Shown in pieces: positions 26,432-35,828 of a DNA stretch of 64,000 nucleotides (position 1 is the first letter of the stretch; every line of letters begins with the position of its first letter). Where the stretch lies: contig NZ_CACSJJ010000006.1 of the NCBI RefSeq assembly GCF_902706295.1, forward strand, positions 124,001-188,000, read 5' to 3'. The stretch is from Arthrobacter sp. 18067. Its GTDB lineage: Bacteria; Actinomycetota; Actinomycetes; Actinomycetales; Micrococcaceae. Below the pieces are notes generated by a model, which saw only the letters and a list, made by a program, of their open reading frames with translations, did not search any database and was not told where the DNA came from. The position numbers and the translations under genes are program-made.

Positions 26432-27883
26432 GTGGGAAAGACACTGGCCGAGAAAGTCTGGGATGCGCACGTAGTGCGCAAAGGTGAGGGCGAAGGAGCC
26501 AATGCCCAGCCCGACCTTCTCTTCATCGACCTGCACCTCGTCCATGAAGTGACGTCCCCGCAGGCATTTGAAGGCCTGCGCCTGGCTGGCCGGCCCTTGC
26601 GCCGCGTTGACCTCACCATTGCCACGGAGGACCACAACACTCCCACGCTGGATATCGACAAGCCGATTGCCGATCTGACCAGCCGCACCCAGATTGAAAC
26701 CCTGCGTGCAAACTGCAGGGAATTCGGCGTCCGCCTCCACTCCCTGGGCGACAAGGAGCAGGGCATTGTGCACGTCGTGGGTCCGCAGCTGGGCCTGACC
26801 CAGCCGGGTATGACGGTGGTCTGCGGCGATTCCCACACCTCCACCCACGGCGCCTTTGGTGCGCTGGCCATGGGTATTGGTACCTCCGAGGTTGAGCACG
26901 TCATGGCCACGCAGACACTGTCCTTGAAGCCGTTCAAGACCATGGCCATCAACGTTGAAGGCACCCTGCGACCCGGGGTCACCGCCAAGGACATCATCCT
27001 TGCCGTCATCGCCAAGATCGGCACCGGTGGCGGTCAGGGCTACGTGCTGGAATACCGTGGCTCCGCCATTCGGGCGCTGTCCATGGATGCCCGCATGACC
27101 ATCTGCAACATGTCCATCGAAGCCGGCGCCCGCGCCGGCATGGTGGCTCCGGACCAGACCACCTACGACTACATGGAGGGCCGCCCCCACGCGCCCGAAG
27201 GCGCGGACTGGGATGCCGCCGTCGAGTATTGGAACACGCTGCACACGGACGCCGACGCGACCTTCGACGTCGAGGTGGACCTCGACGCCGACACCCTGGA
27301 ACCCTTCGTGACGTGGGGTACCAACCCCGGCCAAGGCGTTTCCCTCTCGTCCAAGGTCCCGTCCCCGGAGGACTTCGGTGACGAGAACGCCAAGGCTGCC
27401 GCCGAGCGCGCACTCCAGTACATGGGCTTGGAAGCAGGGACGCCCATGAAAGACATCCGTGTGGATACGGTCTTCCTGGGGTCCTGCACCAACTCCCGCA
27501 TCGAGGACCTCCGCGTAGCCGCCGACATCATCCGCGGCCGTGAAAAGGACCCCAAGGTCCGCATGTTGGTGGTCCCGGGATCGGCCCGTGTCAGGTTGGA
27601 GGCCGAAGCTGAAGGCCTGGACAAGGTCTTCAAGGAATTTGGTGCTGAATGGCGCTTTGCCGGATGCTCCATGTGCCTGGGCATGAACCCGGACCAGCTC
27701 GAGCCGGGTGAGCGGTGCGCATCAACGTCCAACCGCAACTTTGAGGGTCGCCAGGGCAAGGGTGGCCGCACCCACCTGGTCTCTCCTGTAGTGGCTGCTG
27801 CCACGGCCGTCCGTGGCACGCTGAGCTCGCCGTCGGACCTTGAGTCCGCTGCTGCAGGCACACTCACCGGAATCGCAGTCTAG
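26432..27883 (+). CDS. leuC: 3-isopropylmalate dehydratase large subunit
   Basis: 483 aa. GTG start with SD AAGGGAG; the reading frame extends further up but not with family sequence. Iron-sulfur ligands appear in [13 protein letters not shown] and [14 protein letters not shown], as in aconitase-family enzymes. The [18 protein letters not shown] segment is the usual N-terminal signature. With LeuD it isomerises 2- to 3-isopropylmalate. Followed by leuD after 10 nt. Confidence 0.97.
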   Translation: MGKTLAEKVWDAHVVRKGEGEGANAQPDLLFIDLHLVHEVTSPQAFEGLRLAGRPLRRVDLTIATEDHNTPTLDIDKPIADLTSRTQIETLRANCREFGVRLHSLGDKEQGIVHVVGPQLGLTQPGMTVVCGDSHTSTHGAFGALAMGIGTSEVEHVMATQTLSLKPFKTMAINVEGTLRPGVTAKDIILAVIAKIGTGGGQGYVLEYRGSAIRALSMDARMTICNMSIEAGARAGMVAPDQTTYDYMEGRPHAPEGADWDAAVEYWNTLHTDADATFDVEVDLDADTLEPFVTWGTNPGQGVSLSSKVPSPEDFGDENAKAAAERALQYMGLEAGTPMKDIRVDTVFLGSCTNSRIEDLRVAADIIRGREKDPKVRMLVVPGSARVRLEAEAEGLDKVFKEFGAEWRFAGCSMCLGMNPDQLEPGERCASTSNRNFEGRQGKGGRTHLVSPVVAAATAVRGTLSSPSDLESAAAGTLTGIAV

Positions 27884-27893
27884 GAGGATCACC

Positions 27894-28502
27894 ATGGAAG
27901 CTTTCACTACCCACACCGGCATCGGCGTTCCGCTGCGCCAGAGCAACGTGGACACCGACCAGATCATCCCCGCGGTCTACCTCAAGCGCATCACGCGCAC
28001 AGGCTTCGAAGACGCGTTGTTCGCCGCATGGCGCAAGGACGAGTCCTTCATCCTCAACCAAGCCCCGTTCAACGCCGGCTCCGTACTGGTGGCCGGACCC
28101 GATTTCGGAACGGGCTCCTCCCGTGAGCACGCTGTCTGGGCTCTGAAGGACTATGGCTTCAAAGCCGTCCTGTCCTCCCGGTTTGCCGATATTTTCCGGG
28201 GGAATTCCGGGAAGCAGGGACTCCTCGCGGCCCAAGTGGCACAGGATGACATCGAACTGATCTGGAAGGTCCTGGAAAATCATCCCGGCACTGAGGTCAA
28301 GGTTGACTTGGTCAGCAAGACGGTGGAGTGCGGCAACATTGTTGCGCCGTTCGACATCGACGACTACACCCGGTGGCGCCTCCTGGAAGGACTCGACGAC
28401 ATCGGCCTGACACTTCAGCACGAAGAAGACATCACTGCCTACGAGGCCACGCGTCCATCCTTCAAACCGAAGACGCTTCCCGCGAAAGTTGATGCTGGAT
28501 AG
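27894..28502 (+). CDS. leuD: 3-isopropylmalate dehydratase small subunit
   Basis: 202 aa. Perfect SD (AGGAGG) 8 nt before ATG 27894. The substrate-specificity motif region reads [16 protein letters not shown] and the swivel-domain signature is [17 protein letters not shown]. It is the partner of LeuC in the same operon, closed by a strong terminator. Confidence 0.97.
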   Translation: MEAFTTHTGIGVPLRQSNVDTDQIIPAVYLKRITRTGFEDALFAAWRKDESFILNQAPFNAGSVLVAGPDFGTGSSREHAVWALKDYGFKAVLSSRFADIFRGNSGKQGLLAAQVAQDDIELIWKVLENHPGTEVKVDLVSKTVECGNIVAPFDIDDYTRWRLLEGLDDIGLTLQHEEDITAYEATRPSFKPKTLPAKVDAG

Positions 28503-28537
28503 CTTCTTGTTGTGAGGCCGCAGCTCTGTGGCTATTT

Positions 28538-28580
28538 GGACCGGTGGGCACCCTTGGGGACTGCCTGCCGGTCCTTTTTC
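28538..28580 (+). terminator. Intrinsic terminator of leuCD
   Basis: GGACCGGTGGGCA (28538-28550) pairs with TGCCTGCCGGTCC (28562-28574) with one mismatch and one G-T pair. TTTTTC follows. Confidence 0.85.
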
Positions 28581-28651
28581 GTCAACGTTCAACTGATGCC
28601 TGAGACCTTTGCCGCCGGGTGCGTCCATTTCGGTTCGGTAACGCGAGCTTC

Positions 28652-28657
28652 TATGCT
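28652..28657 (+). promoter_or_regulatory. Possible -10 box of murA
   Basis: TATGCT, with TTCGGT 17 bp upstream as a weak -35 (28629-28634). It is about 55 nt before the murA ATG. Nothing else stands out between the leuD terminator and murA. Confidence 0.35.
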
Positions 28658-28712
28658 TAGCTGGAGCCTTTGTAAGTTTGGGGGGCGAGTAGTCGTGAGG
28701 AAACCGGTATAG

Positions 28713-30038
28713 ATGAGTAGTGTTCTGACAATCCGCGGTGGCGTCCCGTTAACAGGACGAGTGACCGTTCGCGGTGCCAAGAACCTGGTGCCCAAAGCCA
28801 TGGTGGCGGCATTGCTGGGCAGTGAACCATCGGTGCTGAGGAACGTGCCGGAAATCAAGGATGTAGAGGTTGTCACCAGCCTGCTGCAGTTGCACGGCGT
28901 GACCGTCGCGAAGGATCCGGTAACGGGTGATCTCACCCTGGATCCAAAGGATGCCAAGACGGCCTCCAGCACAGCCATTGATGCCCATGCCGGCGACTCC
29001 AGGATTCCCATCCTGTTGTGTGGACCCCTGATCCACGCCATTGGCGAGGCCTTCATCCCGGATCTGGGTGGCTGCAAGATTGGCGACCGGCCCATTGACT
29101 ACCACTTGAATGTTCTGCGCCAGTTCGGTGCAGTAGTGGAGAAGCGCCCGGGTGGCATCCACATCTCCGCCCCGCACGGTCTCCACGGAGCCAAGATCTC
29201 CCTGCCGTATCCCTCGGTTGGCGCCACCGAACAGGTCCTGCTCAGCGCAACGCGCGCCGAGGGCATTACCGAGCTTATCGGGGCCGCTACGGAGCCCGAG
29301 ATCATCGACCTCATTGCGGTCCTGCAGAAAATGGGCGCCATCATCAGCGTCCAGACTGACCGGACCATCAGGATTGAGGGCGTCAAGGACCTGCGCGGGT
29401 ACAACCACCGTGCACTCCCGGACCGCAACGAGTCCGCATCCTGGGCATCGGCTGCCTTGGTTACCCGGGGTGACATCTTCGTCGAAGGTGCCTCCCAGCG
29501 CGACATGATGACGTTCTTGAACACCTACCGCAAAGTAGGCGGCGGGATGGACATCGGCGACGACGGCATCCGCTTCTACCATCAAGGCGGCAAGCTTTCC
29601 CCCCTGGTCCTCGAGACGGATGTGCACCCCGGCTTCATGACAGACTGGCAGCAGCCCCTGGTAGTGGCCTTGACGCAGGCCGAGGGCGTATCGATCGTCC
29701 ACGAGACCGTTTATGAGAACCGCTTCGGATTCACTGATGCCCTGGCGCGGATGGGTGCCAACATCCAGGTCCACCGTGAGTGTCTTGGCAGCGTACCCTG
29801 CCGGTTCGGACAGCGGAATTTCCTTCACTCAGCGGTGATCTCGGGCCCCACCCCGCTCCGTGGCACCGACATCGACATCCCGGATCTTCGCGGTGGTTTC
29901 AGCCACCTCATCGCGGCGCTTGCCGCCACCGGAACCTCCCGGGTCACAGGCATCGACATCATCAACCGCGGCTACGAGCGTTTTACCGAGAAACTGGCCG
30001 GCCTCGGCGCCGATTTCGATATCACCACCACCAAGTAG
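28713..30038 (+). CDS. murA: UDP-N-acetylglucosamine 1-carboxyvinyltransferase
   Basis: 441 aa, slightly longer than the common 418-430. The PEP-binding loop reads DLGGCKIGDRPID, so the cysteine targeted by fosfomycin in most MurA enzymes is retained; mycobacterial MurA instead has aspartate there. A KNLVPKAMVAALL segment near residue 25 carries the conserved lysine and asparagine. SD GTGAGGAAA is upstream of ATG. It makes the first committed step of peptidoglycan precursor synthesis. It heads the murA-acyltransferase-gpsA-ddl run. Confidence 0.95.
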   Translation: MSSVLTIRGGVPLTGRVTVRGAKNLVPKAMVAALLGSEPSVLRNVPEIKDVEVVTSLLQLHGVTVAKDPVTGDLTLDPKDAKTASSTAIDAHAGDSRIPILLCGPLIHAIGEAFIPDLGGCKIGDRPIDYHLNVLRQFGAVVEKRPGGIHISAPHGLHGAKISLPYPSVGATEQVLLSATRAEGITELIGAATEPEIIDLIAVLQKMGAIISVQTDRTIRIEGVKDLRGYNHRALPDRNESASWASAALVTRGDIFVEGASQRDMMTFLNTYRKVGGGMDIGDDGIRFYHQGGKLSPLVLETDVHPGFMTDWQQPLVVALTQAEGVSIVHETVYENRFGFTDALARMGANIQVHRECLGSVPCRFGQRNFLHSAVISGPTPLRGTDIDIPDLRGGFSHLIAALAATGTSRVTGIDIINRGYERFTEKLAGLGADFDITTTK

Positions 30039-30049
30039 CGGGGGATCCT

Positions 30050-30820
30050 TTGAAGGAATCGGCCAAGAGCCGTGCCACGTTCATGCTGCTGGCGGGCCTC
30101 GCACGCCCGTTGATGAACATCCTGATGGCCAAGAAGTGGGAAGGGATCGAGAACCTTCCACCCGGCGGTTTCATCGCTGTGCCGAACCATTGCACAGAGA
30201 TCGATCCCATCGTGATCGGACACATGGTGTACAACCAGAAGCGTCCGCCGCACTTCCTGGCGAAGACCGGACTCTTCAAGGTCCCTGTCCTGGGAGCCCT
30301 GCTTCATGCCACCCGGCAGATTCCGGTTGAACGCTCGACGGCGGGAGCGAACCGCTCGCTTCAAGTCGCCAAAGAGGTGGTGGATGCCGGCGGTGCCATC
30401 ATCATCTATCCCGAGGGAACCCTGACCCGCGATCCCGATCTTTGGCCTATGAAGGGACACACCGGGGCTGCCCGGCTTGCCCTGCAAACGGGTGCTCCGG
30501 TGGTGCCTATGGCGCACTGGGGTGCCCACGAAGTCTTCCCGCGCTATGCCAAGCGTTTTCACGTTTTCCCGCGCAAAACGGTACGCGTCCTGATCGGGAA
30601 ACCAGTGGACCTCAGCGCCTTCAGCGACCGGCCGATGGACCGTGCCACCCTGACCGAGGCCACCGAAGTCATCATGGAAGCCATCACCGGACTTCTGGCC
30701 ACGCTTCGCAATGAGGCCGCTCCAGCTGAACGCTGGGATCCTGCTGTTCACAAACAGTCCAAGCACGGCCGCTTCGTTGAGCGCGGATCAGACGCACCGG
30801 AACCTGAGGAAGGTAAATGA
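30050..30820 (+). CDS. plsC: 1-acyl-glycerol-3-phosphate acyltransferase family protein
   Basis: 256 aa. TTG start 30050 is chosen: it follows GGGGGAT and begins LKESAKSRATFMLL; reading further up enters murA. The acyltransferase motif HX4D is NHCTEIDP, followed by the acyl-acceptor segment IPVERSTAGANRSL and IIIYPEGTLTRDP. It probably acylates lysophosphatidic acid, fitting its position directly upstream of gpsA, which makes the glycerol 3-phosphate backbone. The exact acceptor cannot be proven from sequence. Confidence 0.9.
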   Translation: MKESAKSRATFMLLAGLARPLMNILMAKKWEGIENLPPGGFIAVPNHCTEIDPIVIGHMVYNQKRPPHFLAKTGLFKVPVLGALLHATRQIPVERSTAGANRSLQVAKEVVDAGGAIIIYPEGTLTRDPDLWPMKGHTGAARLALQTGAPVVPMAHWGAHEVFPRYAKRFHVFPRKTVRVLIGKPVDLSAFSDRPMDRATLTEATEVIMEAITGLLATLRNEAAPAERWDPAVHKQSKHGRFVERGSDAPEPEEGK

Positions 30821-31869
30821 CCATTCTCCAAAGCACTGTCCATGCGCCGGACGTTGTGGCGGTTTTGGGTGCCGGATCATGGGGCACCACGTTTGCCAAG
30901 ATCCTGGCGGACGCTGCAGCGGCTACGGGTACCGAACGCAGCATCCGGATCTGGGGCCGCCGCGCAGAAGTCGTGGAGCAGATCAATTCCCAGCATCGCA
31001 ACGAGCAGTACTTGAAAGACATCGAGCTTCCTGGCTCGGTCTCCGCATCCACGGATGTGGCGGAGGTCCTCAAGGACGCCACCTTGGTGGTCCTGGCGGT
31101 GCCGGCCCAATCACTGCGGCCGCAACTGGGTGAGTGGAAGCCGTTGCTGGCCCCCGATGCCGTGGTCGTGTCCCTGATGAAGGGCTTGGAACTGGGAACT
31201 GACGCCCGGATGAGTGAAGTCATTGCGCAGGAGCTGGGGCTTCCAGCCTCCCGGGTAGCAGTGGTTTCAGGCCCCAACCTTGCGATGGAGATCGCCCGGG
31301 AGCAACCAACCGCTTCCGTGGTTGCCTGCAGCGACGCCGAAACGGCCGCTGCAATTGCCCTGTGCTGCACAGCCCCCTATTTCCGTCCATACACCAGCAC
31401 AGACGTGGTGGGTGTTGAGATCGGCGGGATCGTCAAGAATGTGATCGCGCTTGCCGTGGGCATTTGCGAGGGCCGGCAAATGGGTGACAACACCAAGGCT
31501 TCGGTGATTACGCGAGGACTCGCTGAGACCTCCCGGCTTGCGCTTGCTCTTGGCGGAGAAGCCCACACCATGGCCGGCCTTGCCGGACTTGGCGACTTGG
31601 TGGCCACGTGTTCGTCAGCACTGTCCCGCAACCACGCCGCAGGCCGTTTGCTCGGCGAGGGACTCAGCCTGGAGCAGGTGGCGGAACAGATGACGCAGAC
31701 CGCCGAAGGCATCAAATCCGGCCCCGCCGTGCATGAGTTGGCTGGCAAACTGAACGTTGAAATGCCTATCACAGCGGCCGTAGTAGCGGTGCTTGAAGGC
31801 AGAATGTCCGTTGATGACCTGGGACCACGACTGCTGGCCCGGGCCCTGAAGTCCGAAGGCGACTACTGA
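30817..31869 (+). CDS. gpsA: Glycerol-3-phosphate dehydrogenase (NAD(P)+)
   Basis: 350 aa. ATG overlaps the acyltransferase stop (ATGA). Rossmann motif GAGSWGTTFAKIL near residue 15, the catalytic lysine region GGIVKNVIALAVGI, and the C-terminal GLAGLGDLVATC motif are all present. It reduces dihydroxyacetone phosphate for phospholipid synthesis. Confidence 0.97.
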   Translation: MTILQSTVHAPDVVAVLGAGSWGTTFAKILADAAAATGTERSIRIWGRRAEVVEQINSQHRNEQYLKDIELPGSVSASTDVAEVLKDATLVVLAVPAQSLRPQLGEWKPLLAPDAVVVSLMKGLELGTDARMSEVIAQELGLPASRVAVVSGPNLAMEIAREQPTASVVACSDAETAAAIALCCTAPYFRPYTSTDVVGVEIGGIVKNVIALAVGICEGRQMGDNTKASVITRGLAETSRLALALGGEAHTMAGLAGLGDLVATCSSALSRNHAAGRLLGEGLSLEQVAEQMTQTAEGIKSGPAVHELAGKLNVEMPITAAVVAVLEGRMSVDDLGPRLLARALKSEGDY

Positions 31870-33002
31870 TGGTGACAGATAACTCCACCCCTGCGGGCCG
31901 CCCCCGCGTAGCAATTCTCTTTGGAGGTCGCTCCAGCGAACACGCCGTCAGCTGCGTCACTGCGGCCGGTGTCATGGGAGCCATCGATAAGGACAAATAC
32001 GAGGTCATACCCATTGGAATCGCCAAGTCGGGACAATGGGTGCTTGCTTCCGGAGATACCAGCCAGTGGTCGTTGAGTTCCACAGCGCTTCCCGAGGTGG
32101 CGCCTTCGGGCAGGACGGTCACCCTGGCCGAAGTGGGTGGCGAACACCAGCTCATCGTGACCGAGCCCAATGCCGTTCCGCAGGAGCTGGGTTCCGTGGA
32201 CGTTGTGTTTCCCCTCCTGCATGGGCCCTGGGGAGAAGACGGAACCATCCAAGGCCTTCTGGAACTCTCCGATACCCGCTATGTGGGCGCCGGCGTTTTG
32301 GCCTCGGCTGTTGGCATGGACAAGCATTTCATGAAGGTGGTATTCGAATCTGCCGGCCTGGGCGTTGGACCGTACATTGCCGTCACGGACCGCGAATGGC
32401 TGACCGATGCGGAGGCCGTCCGGAAGCGTGTCGACAAGCTCGGGTTCCCCGTCTTCGTCAAGCCGGCCCGTGCAGGGTCGTCCATGGGAATCTCCAAGGT
32501 GGATTCCATGGAGGGTCTTGACGCAGCAATCGAAGAAGCCCGCCGCCATGACCTGAAGCTGGTCATCGAAGCCGGAATTGTTGGCCGCGAGATTGAATGC
32601 GCAGTGCTCCAAGGACGCGGCACGGAGACGCCGCGGACCTCAATGCCCGGTGAAATTGCGGTGGCTGCCGGAGAGCACCAGTTCTATGACTTCGCCGCCA
32701 AGTACGTGGAGGACGGCGCCGCAGCGCTGAGCTGCCCGGCCGACATGCCGGACGAAGCGATCAGCCGTGTGCGCGAACTTGCAGCCGTGGCCTTCGACGC
32801 CGTGGGAGCAGAAGGCCTGAGCCGGGTGGACTTCTTCTACACCCCTGCCGGTGAACTGATCATCAATGAGATCAATACCATGCCGGGCTTCACGCCCAAG
32901 AGTATGTACCCGCAAATGTGGGCGGCATCAGGCCTCGCCTACGGCGAGTTGATCGACGAACTGATTCATTTGGCGCTGACCCGCAAAACGGGCCTCCGCT
33001 AG
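31869..33002 (+). CDS. ddl: D-alanine--D-alanine ligase
   Basis: 377 aa, ATP-grasp enzyme. The first base of its ATG is the last base of the gpsA stop. The N-terminal motif is ILFGGRSSEHAVSCVTA, the grasp lysine region is FVKPARAGSSMGISKV, and the metal-binding end is EINTMPGFTPKSMYPQMW. It supplies the D-Ala-D-Ala dipeptide for peptidoglycan. Coupled translation of murA, acyltransferase, gpsA and ddl joins wall and membrane synthesis in one unit. Confidence 0.96.
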   Translation: MVTDNSTPAGRPRVAILFGGRSSEHAVSCVTAAGVMGAIDKDKYEVIPIGIAKSGQWVLASGDTSQWSLSSTALPEVAPSGRTVTLAEVGGEHQLIVTEPNAVPQELGSVDVVFPLLHGPWGEDGTIQGLLELSDTRYVGAGVLASAVGMDKHFMKVVFESAGLGVGPYIAVTDREWLTDAEAVRKRVDKLGFPVFVKPARAGSSMGISKVDSMEGLDAAIEEARRHDLKLVIEAGIVGREIECAVLQGRGTETPRTSMPGEIAVAAGEHQFYDFAAKYVEDGAAALSCPADMPDEAISRVRELAAVAFDAVGAEGLSRVDFFYTPAGELIINEINTMPGFTPKSMYPQMWAASGLAYGELIDELIHLALTRKTGLR

Positions 33003-33028
33003 CTGCCGGGCGGCCTGCGGAACTGCCG

Positions 33029-33538
33029 CTACTTGCTGGTGGGCAGGTTCTGCAGGTCTTCCTGGCCTACGCACTTTCCAGTGGCCTTGATCTTGCCCAC
33101 TGCTGCTGCGAGTTCGGTCAGGACTGTTGCGGAACTGATGTTGGCCGCCTCCAGCTTGACCGGATCAATCAGGATCTCGGTGGCCGGCTCGCGGCCGAAA
33201 GTGGTCAGGGTGTAGACGGGATCGCCTTCCTTGATGACCCAGTCGATGTCATTGACACTTACGCAACGGTCCGTGGTTGGTCCTGGAACGTTCACACCGC
33301 ACCGGAGGATGACCTGAGAAGGGTCACCCCATGCCGCAGTGGCCTGGCTGTTGGTCTTGCGGAGTGCTGCATCGCCGATCTGGTCCGGCAGGGCGACCAT
33401 CATGGGGGCACAAGCAGGATTGGCGGCGTCTGCCGCAGCCGTGACGTCAACTGCGGGTGAACAAGCCGACAAAGCGAGGACGGAAGCTGAGGCCAGGCAA
33501 ACAGCCAGCGCAGTCCGGCGAAGGGTCTTTTGATGCAT
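33029..33538 (-). CDS. DUF3515 lipoprotein
   Basis: 169 aa. The signal peptide MHQKTLRRTALAVCLASASV is followed by the lipobox LSAC, with the acylated cysteine near residue 26. The remainder matches the DUF3515 pattern (Cys residues in NPACAP, LRCGV and DRCVSV). It is anchored on the outer face of the membrane; function unknown. It converges on ddl with 26 nt between. TAGGCT (33545-33550) is 6 nt before the ATG, a clear leaderless arrangement. DUF3515 genes commonly lie between ddl and thiL in actinobacteria. Confidence 0.9.
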   Translation of the reverse strand: MHQKTLRRTALAVCLASASVLALSACSPAVDVTAAADAANPACAPMMVALPDQIGDAALRKTNSQATAAWGDPSQVILRCGVNVPGPTTDRCVSVNDIDWVIKEGDPVYTLTTFGREPATEILIDPVKLEAANISSATVLTELAAAVGKIKATGKCVGQEDLQNLPTSK

Positions 33539-33655
33539 CCATCCAGCCTATCCCGCGGGCACTGCCCACCGGATTTCGTGTATCCGTGGTCACATTGCCG
33601 TTCCTCCGCTGGAGATGGGCCGCGGCGTTATTCTGTCAGTGGATCGCGATAGCGT

Positions 33656-33751
33656 AGTGAAGTGCCCGGAGAACAGATGAGTGAAGTGCCCGGAGAACAG
33701 ATGAGTGCAGTGCCCGAACAACAGATGAGTGCAGTGCCAGCAGAACAGTTA
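33656..33751 (+). repeat. 24-bp tandem repeat (4 units) at the 5' end of thiL
   Basis: Units at 33656-33679, 33680-33703, 33704-33727 and 33728-33751. The first two are identical; the third and fourth diverge. Each of the first three ends in an in-frame ATG, and the first two carry GGAG 5 nt before it. Encodes an (MSEVPGEQ)-type octapeptide repeat. Confidence 0.9.
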
Positions 33752-34747
33752 ACCGTCCAAGACCTTTCGGAATCCGAGCTCCTTGCCAGGATCTTTCCGC
33801 GCCTGAACCGCAGTCCCGGCATCCTGTTGGGACCGGGGGACGATGCTGCCCTGATTGCGGCCCCGGACGGCCGAACGCTGATCTCCATCGATACCCAAAC
33901 CCAGGACCAGGACTTCAGGCTGGAGTGGAGCAACGGTTACCGGACCACCGGGTTCGACGTCGGCTGGAAGGCTGCAGCCCAAAACCTCAGTGACATCAAT
34001 GCCATGGGCGGCAGCGCCACGTCCCTGGTAGTGAGCCTGACCATGCCACCGTCTACACCGGTGGAATGGGTAGAGGCCTTCGCTGATGGCCTCACGGCGG
34101 CGATTATTGGCTTGGGCGCCCCTGATTGCTCTGTCGCCGGGGGAGACCTCGGACGGGGCCGTGAACTCGCAGTGACTGTGGCTGTCGTCGGAACACTGGG
34201 CGGAATGGCGCCGGTGCTGAGGTCCGGGGCCACGCCGGGTGACGTCGTTGCGGTCGCGGGGACCTTGGGGCGGGCAGGGGCCGGCTGGGCGCTGCTGGAG
34301 AGCAACGTTCCCTTGGACAGCCTGACGCCGGAGCTGCGGGGATTGGTGGACAACCAGTGCCGTCCGCAGCCACCACTTGAAGCCGGACCACTGGCTGCGC
34401 AAGGCGGTGCCACCGCTATGTTGGATATTTCCGACGGGCTGCTCCGCGACGGCAGCAGGTTGGCCGCGGCCAGTCACGTGATCCTGGATTTTGATCCGGG
34501 GGCCTTAAAGATCCACGCGCTGCCCTTGGAACCGGCAGCTGCATTGCTGGGCCGGGACGCTATGCCCTGGGTTCTCGGCGGGGGAGAGGACCATGGATTG
34601 CTAGCTACGTTCCCAGCCGGAATTCAGCTGCCGCGTGGGTTCACTGCGATAGGCTCAGTTCAAGCCGTTGTCGAGCCGCCAGGCAGCGGCGTCCGGATTG
34701 CCGGGCAAGCTGCTGACACCGTTGGATGGGATCACTTTGCAGACTAA
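33662..34747 (+). CDS. thiL: Thiamine-monophosphate kinase
   Basis: 361 aa from GTG 33662. The ThiL core begins after a 30-residue repetitive N-terminus with ESELLARIFPRL; GPGDDAALI and WKAAAQNLSDINAMG carry the Mg-ATP aspartates, and LDISDGLLRDGSRLA is the C-terminal signature. It phosphorylates thiamine monophosphate to the diphosphate. The start is ambiguous: GTG 33662 has TAGCGT (33650-33655) 6 nt upstream, fitting leaderless initiation. ATG 33677 and 33701 each have a GGAG SD. Several N-terminal forms are possible. It runs into the DAK2 gene. Confidence 0.9.
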   Translation: MPGEQMSEVPGEQMSAVPEQQMSAVPAEQLTVQDLSESELLARIFPRLNRSPGILLGPGDDAALIAAPDGRTLISIDTQTQDQDFRLEWSNGYRTTGFDVGWKAAAQNLSDINAMGGSATSLVVSLTMPPSTPVEWVEAFADGLTAAIIGLGAPDCSVAGGDLGRGRELAVTVAVVGTLGGMAPVLRSGATPGDVVAVAGTLGRAGAGWALLESNVPLDSLTPELRGLVDNQCRPQPPLEAGPLAAQGGATAMLDISDGLLRDGSRLAAASHVILDFDPGALKIHALPLEPAAALLGRDAMPWVLGGGEDHGLLATFPAGIQLPRGFTAIGSVQAVVEPPGSGVRIAGQAADTVGWDHFAD

Positions 34748-35828
34748 GATCGCCGCGAATGCGCACGCCATGAGACGTTGGCTCGGCAAGGCGGAGGTGG
34801 TTCTCGGCAACCACAGCGACCGCCTCAACGCGATCAACATCTTCCCCGTGGCTGACGGTGACACCGGCACCAACCTGTATCTCACGGTTCGGGCGGCTGT
34901 GTCCGCCCTTGACGGCCCGGCGCCGGACACGAGCGAAACCGGAAACGACGTCGGCGCGGTTTTGTCGCGTGCCGGGCAGGCAGCCATGGAGCAGGCCCGG
35001 GGAAACTCGGGCACTCTCTTTGCTGTCTTCCTGTGTGCCGCCGCTGAGCCGTTGGCCGGCAAATCACGCCTTAGCGCGCCCCTTCTCGCCACTGCCCTGA
35101 ACAGGGCCCAGATCCGGGCCTGGTCCGCGTTGAGCGAACCGGTAGCCGGGACCATGCTTTCGGTCCTGGAGGCAGCTGCGCATGCGGCACAGGCCGTGGA
35201 CGCTTCCCATAACGCCGACGACAGCAACCATGCACTGGGCCTGGCACTCGATGCCGTAGTGGAAGCTGCCTTCCAGGCCGTGGTCCGCACCGAGGACGAA
35301 CTCGCACAACTGCACGAAGCCCACGTGGTTGATGCCGGCGGCGTGGGCATGCTGCTGGTCCTTGACTGCCTCCGGTCAGCCGTCCTCGGTGAGGAGCTCC
35401 AGGACGAACTCCTGGACGGCCTCCATGGCTACAAACTGCAGGATCCCCACATCCATGAGCACATGCCGGCCGATGACGGCGTGGAAGTGATGTGCACCAT
35501 TAACCTCTCGCCGTTGAATGCAGCTATTTTGCGGCAACGGCTGGATGAGATGGGCGATTCGGTCATCATGAGCCAGGTGGGCGGTGCTCAAAACCAGGAT
35601 GATGACGACGACGAATCGACAGTGGAAGCCAGCTACCGGTGGCGGGTCCATGTCCACGTCCCTGACCCGGAGCCGGCAGTAGCCCTTATCCGCTCGCTGG
35701 GCGAGCCCACGGACATCGCCGTCAGCCAGTTGGCCCTGGCCCGCGGCAACATGCTGGAATCGGCTGAAGAGGATCCTGCCAAAGGTCAAGAGCCCAGCAT
35801 TACAGGCCAGTCACGGCATGATTACTGA
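34722..35828 (+). CDS. DAK2 (DhaL-like) domain protein, FakA/YloV-like
   Basis: 368 aa from TTG 34722; other possible starts are TTG 34668, TTG 34737 and ATG 34770, and none has a perfect SD. The DhaL nucleotide site is INIFPVADGDTGTNLYLT, with EQARGNSGTLFAVFL next. The C-terminal region (about 250-340) resembles the domain after DhaL in FakA-type fatty acid kinases. Position directly upstream of recG matches yloV/fakA in other Gram-positives. Kinase function with a DegV-type partner is inference. It overlaps thiL and recG. Confidence 0.82.
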   Translation: MDGITLQTKIAANAHAMRRWLGKAEVVLGNHSDRLNAINIFPVADGDTGTNLYLTVRAAVSALDGPAPDTSETGNDVGAVLSRAGQAAMEQARGNSGTLFAVFLCAAAEPLAGKSRLSAPLLATALNRAQIRAWSALSEPVAGTMLSVLEAAAHAAQAVDASHNADDSNHALGLALDAVVEAAFQAVVRTEDELAQLHEAHVVDAGGVGMLLVLDCLRSAVLGEELQDELLDGLHGYKLQDPHIHEHMPADDGVEVMCTINLSPLNAAILRQRLDEMGDSVIMSQVGGAQNQDDDDDESTVEASYRWRVHVHVPDPEPAVALIRSLGEPTDIAVSQLALARGNMLESAEEDPAKGQEPSITGQSRHDY

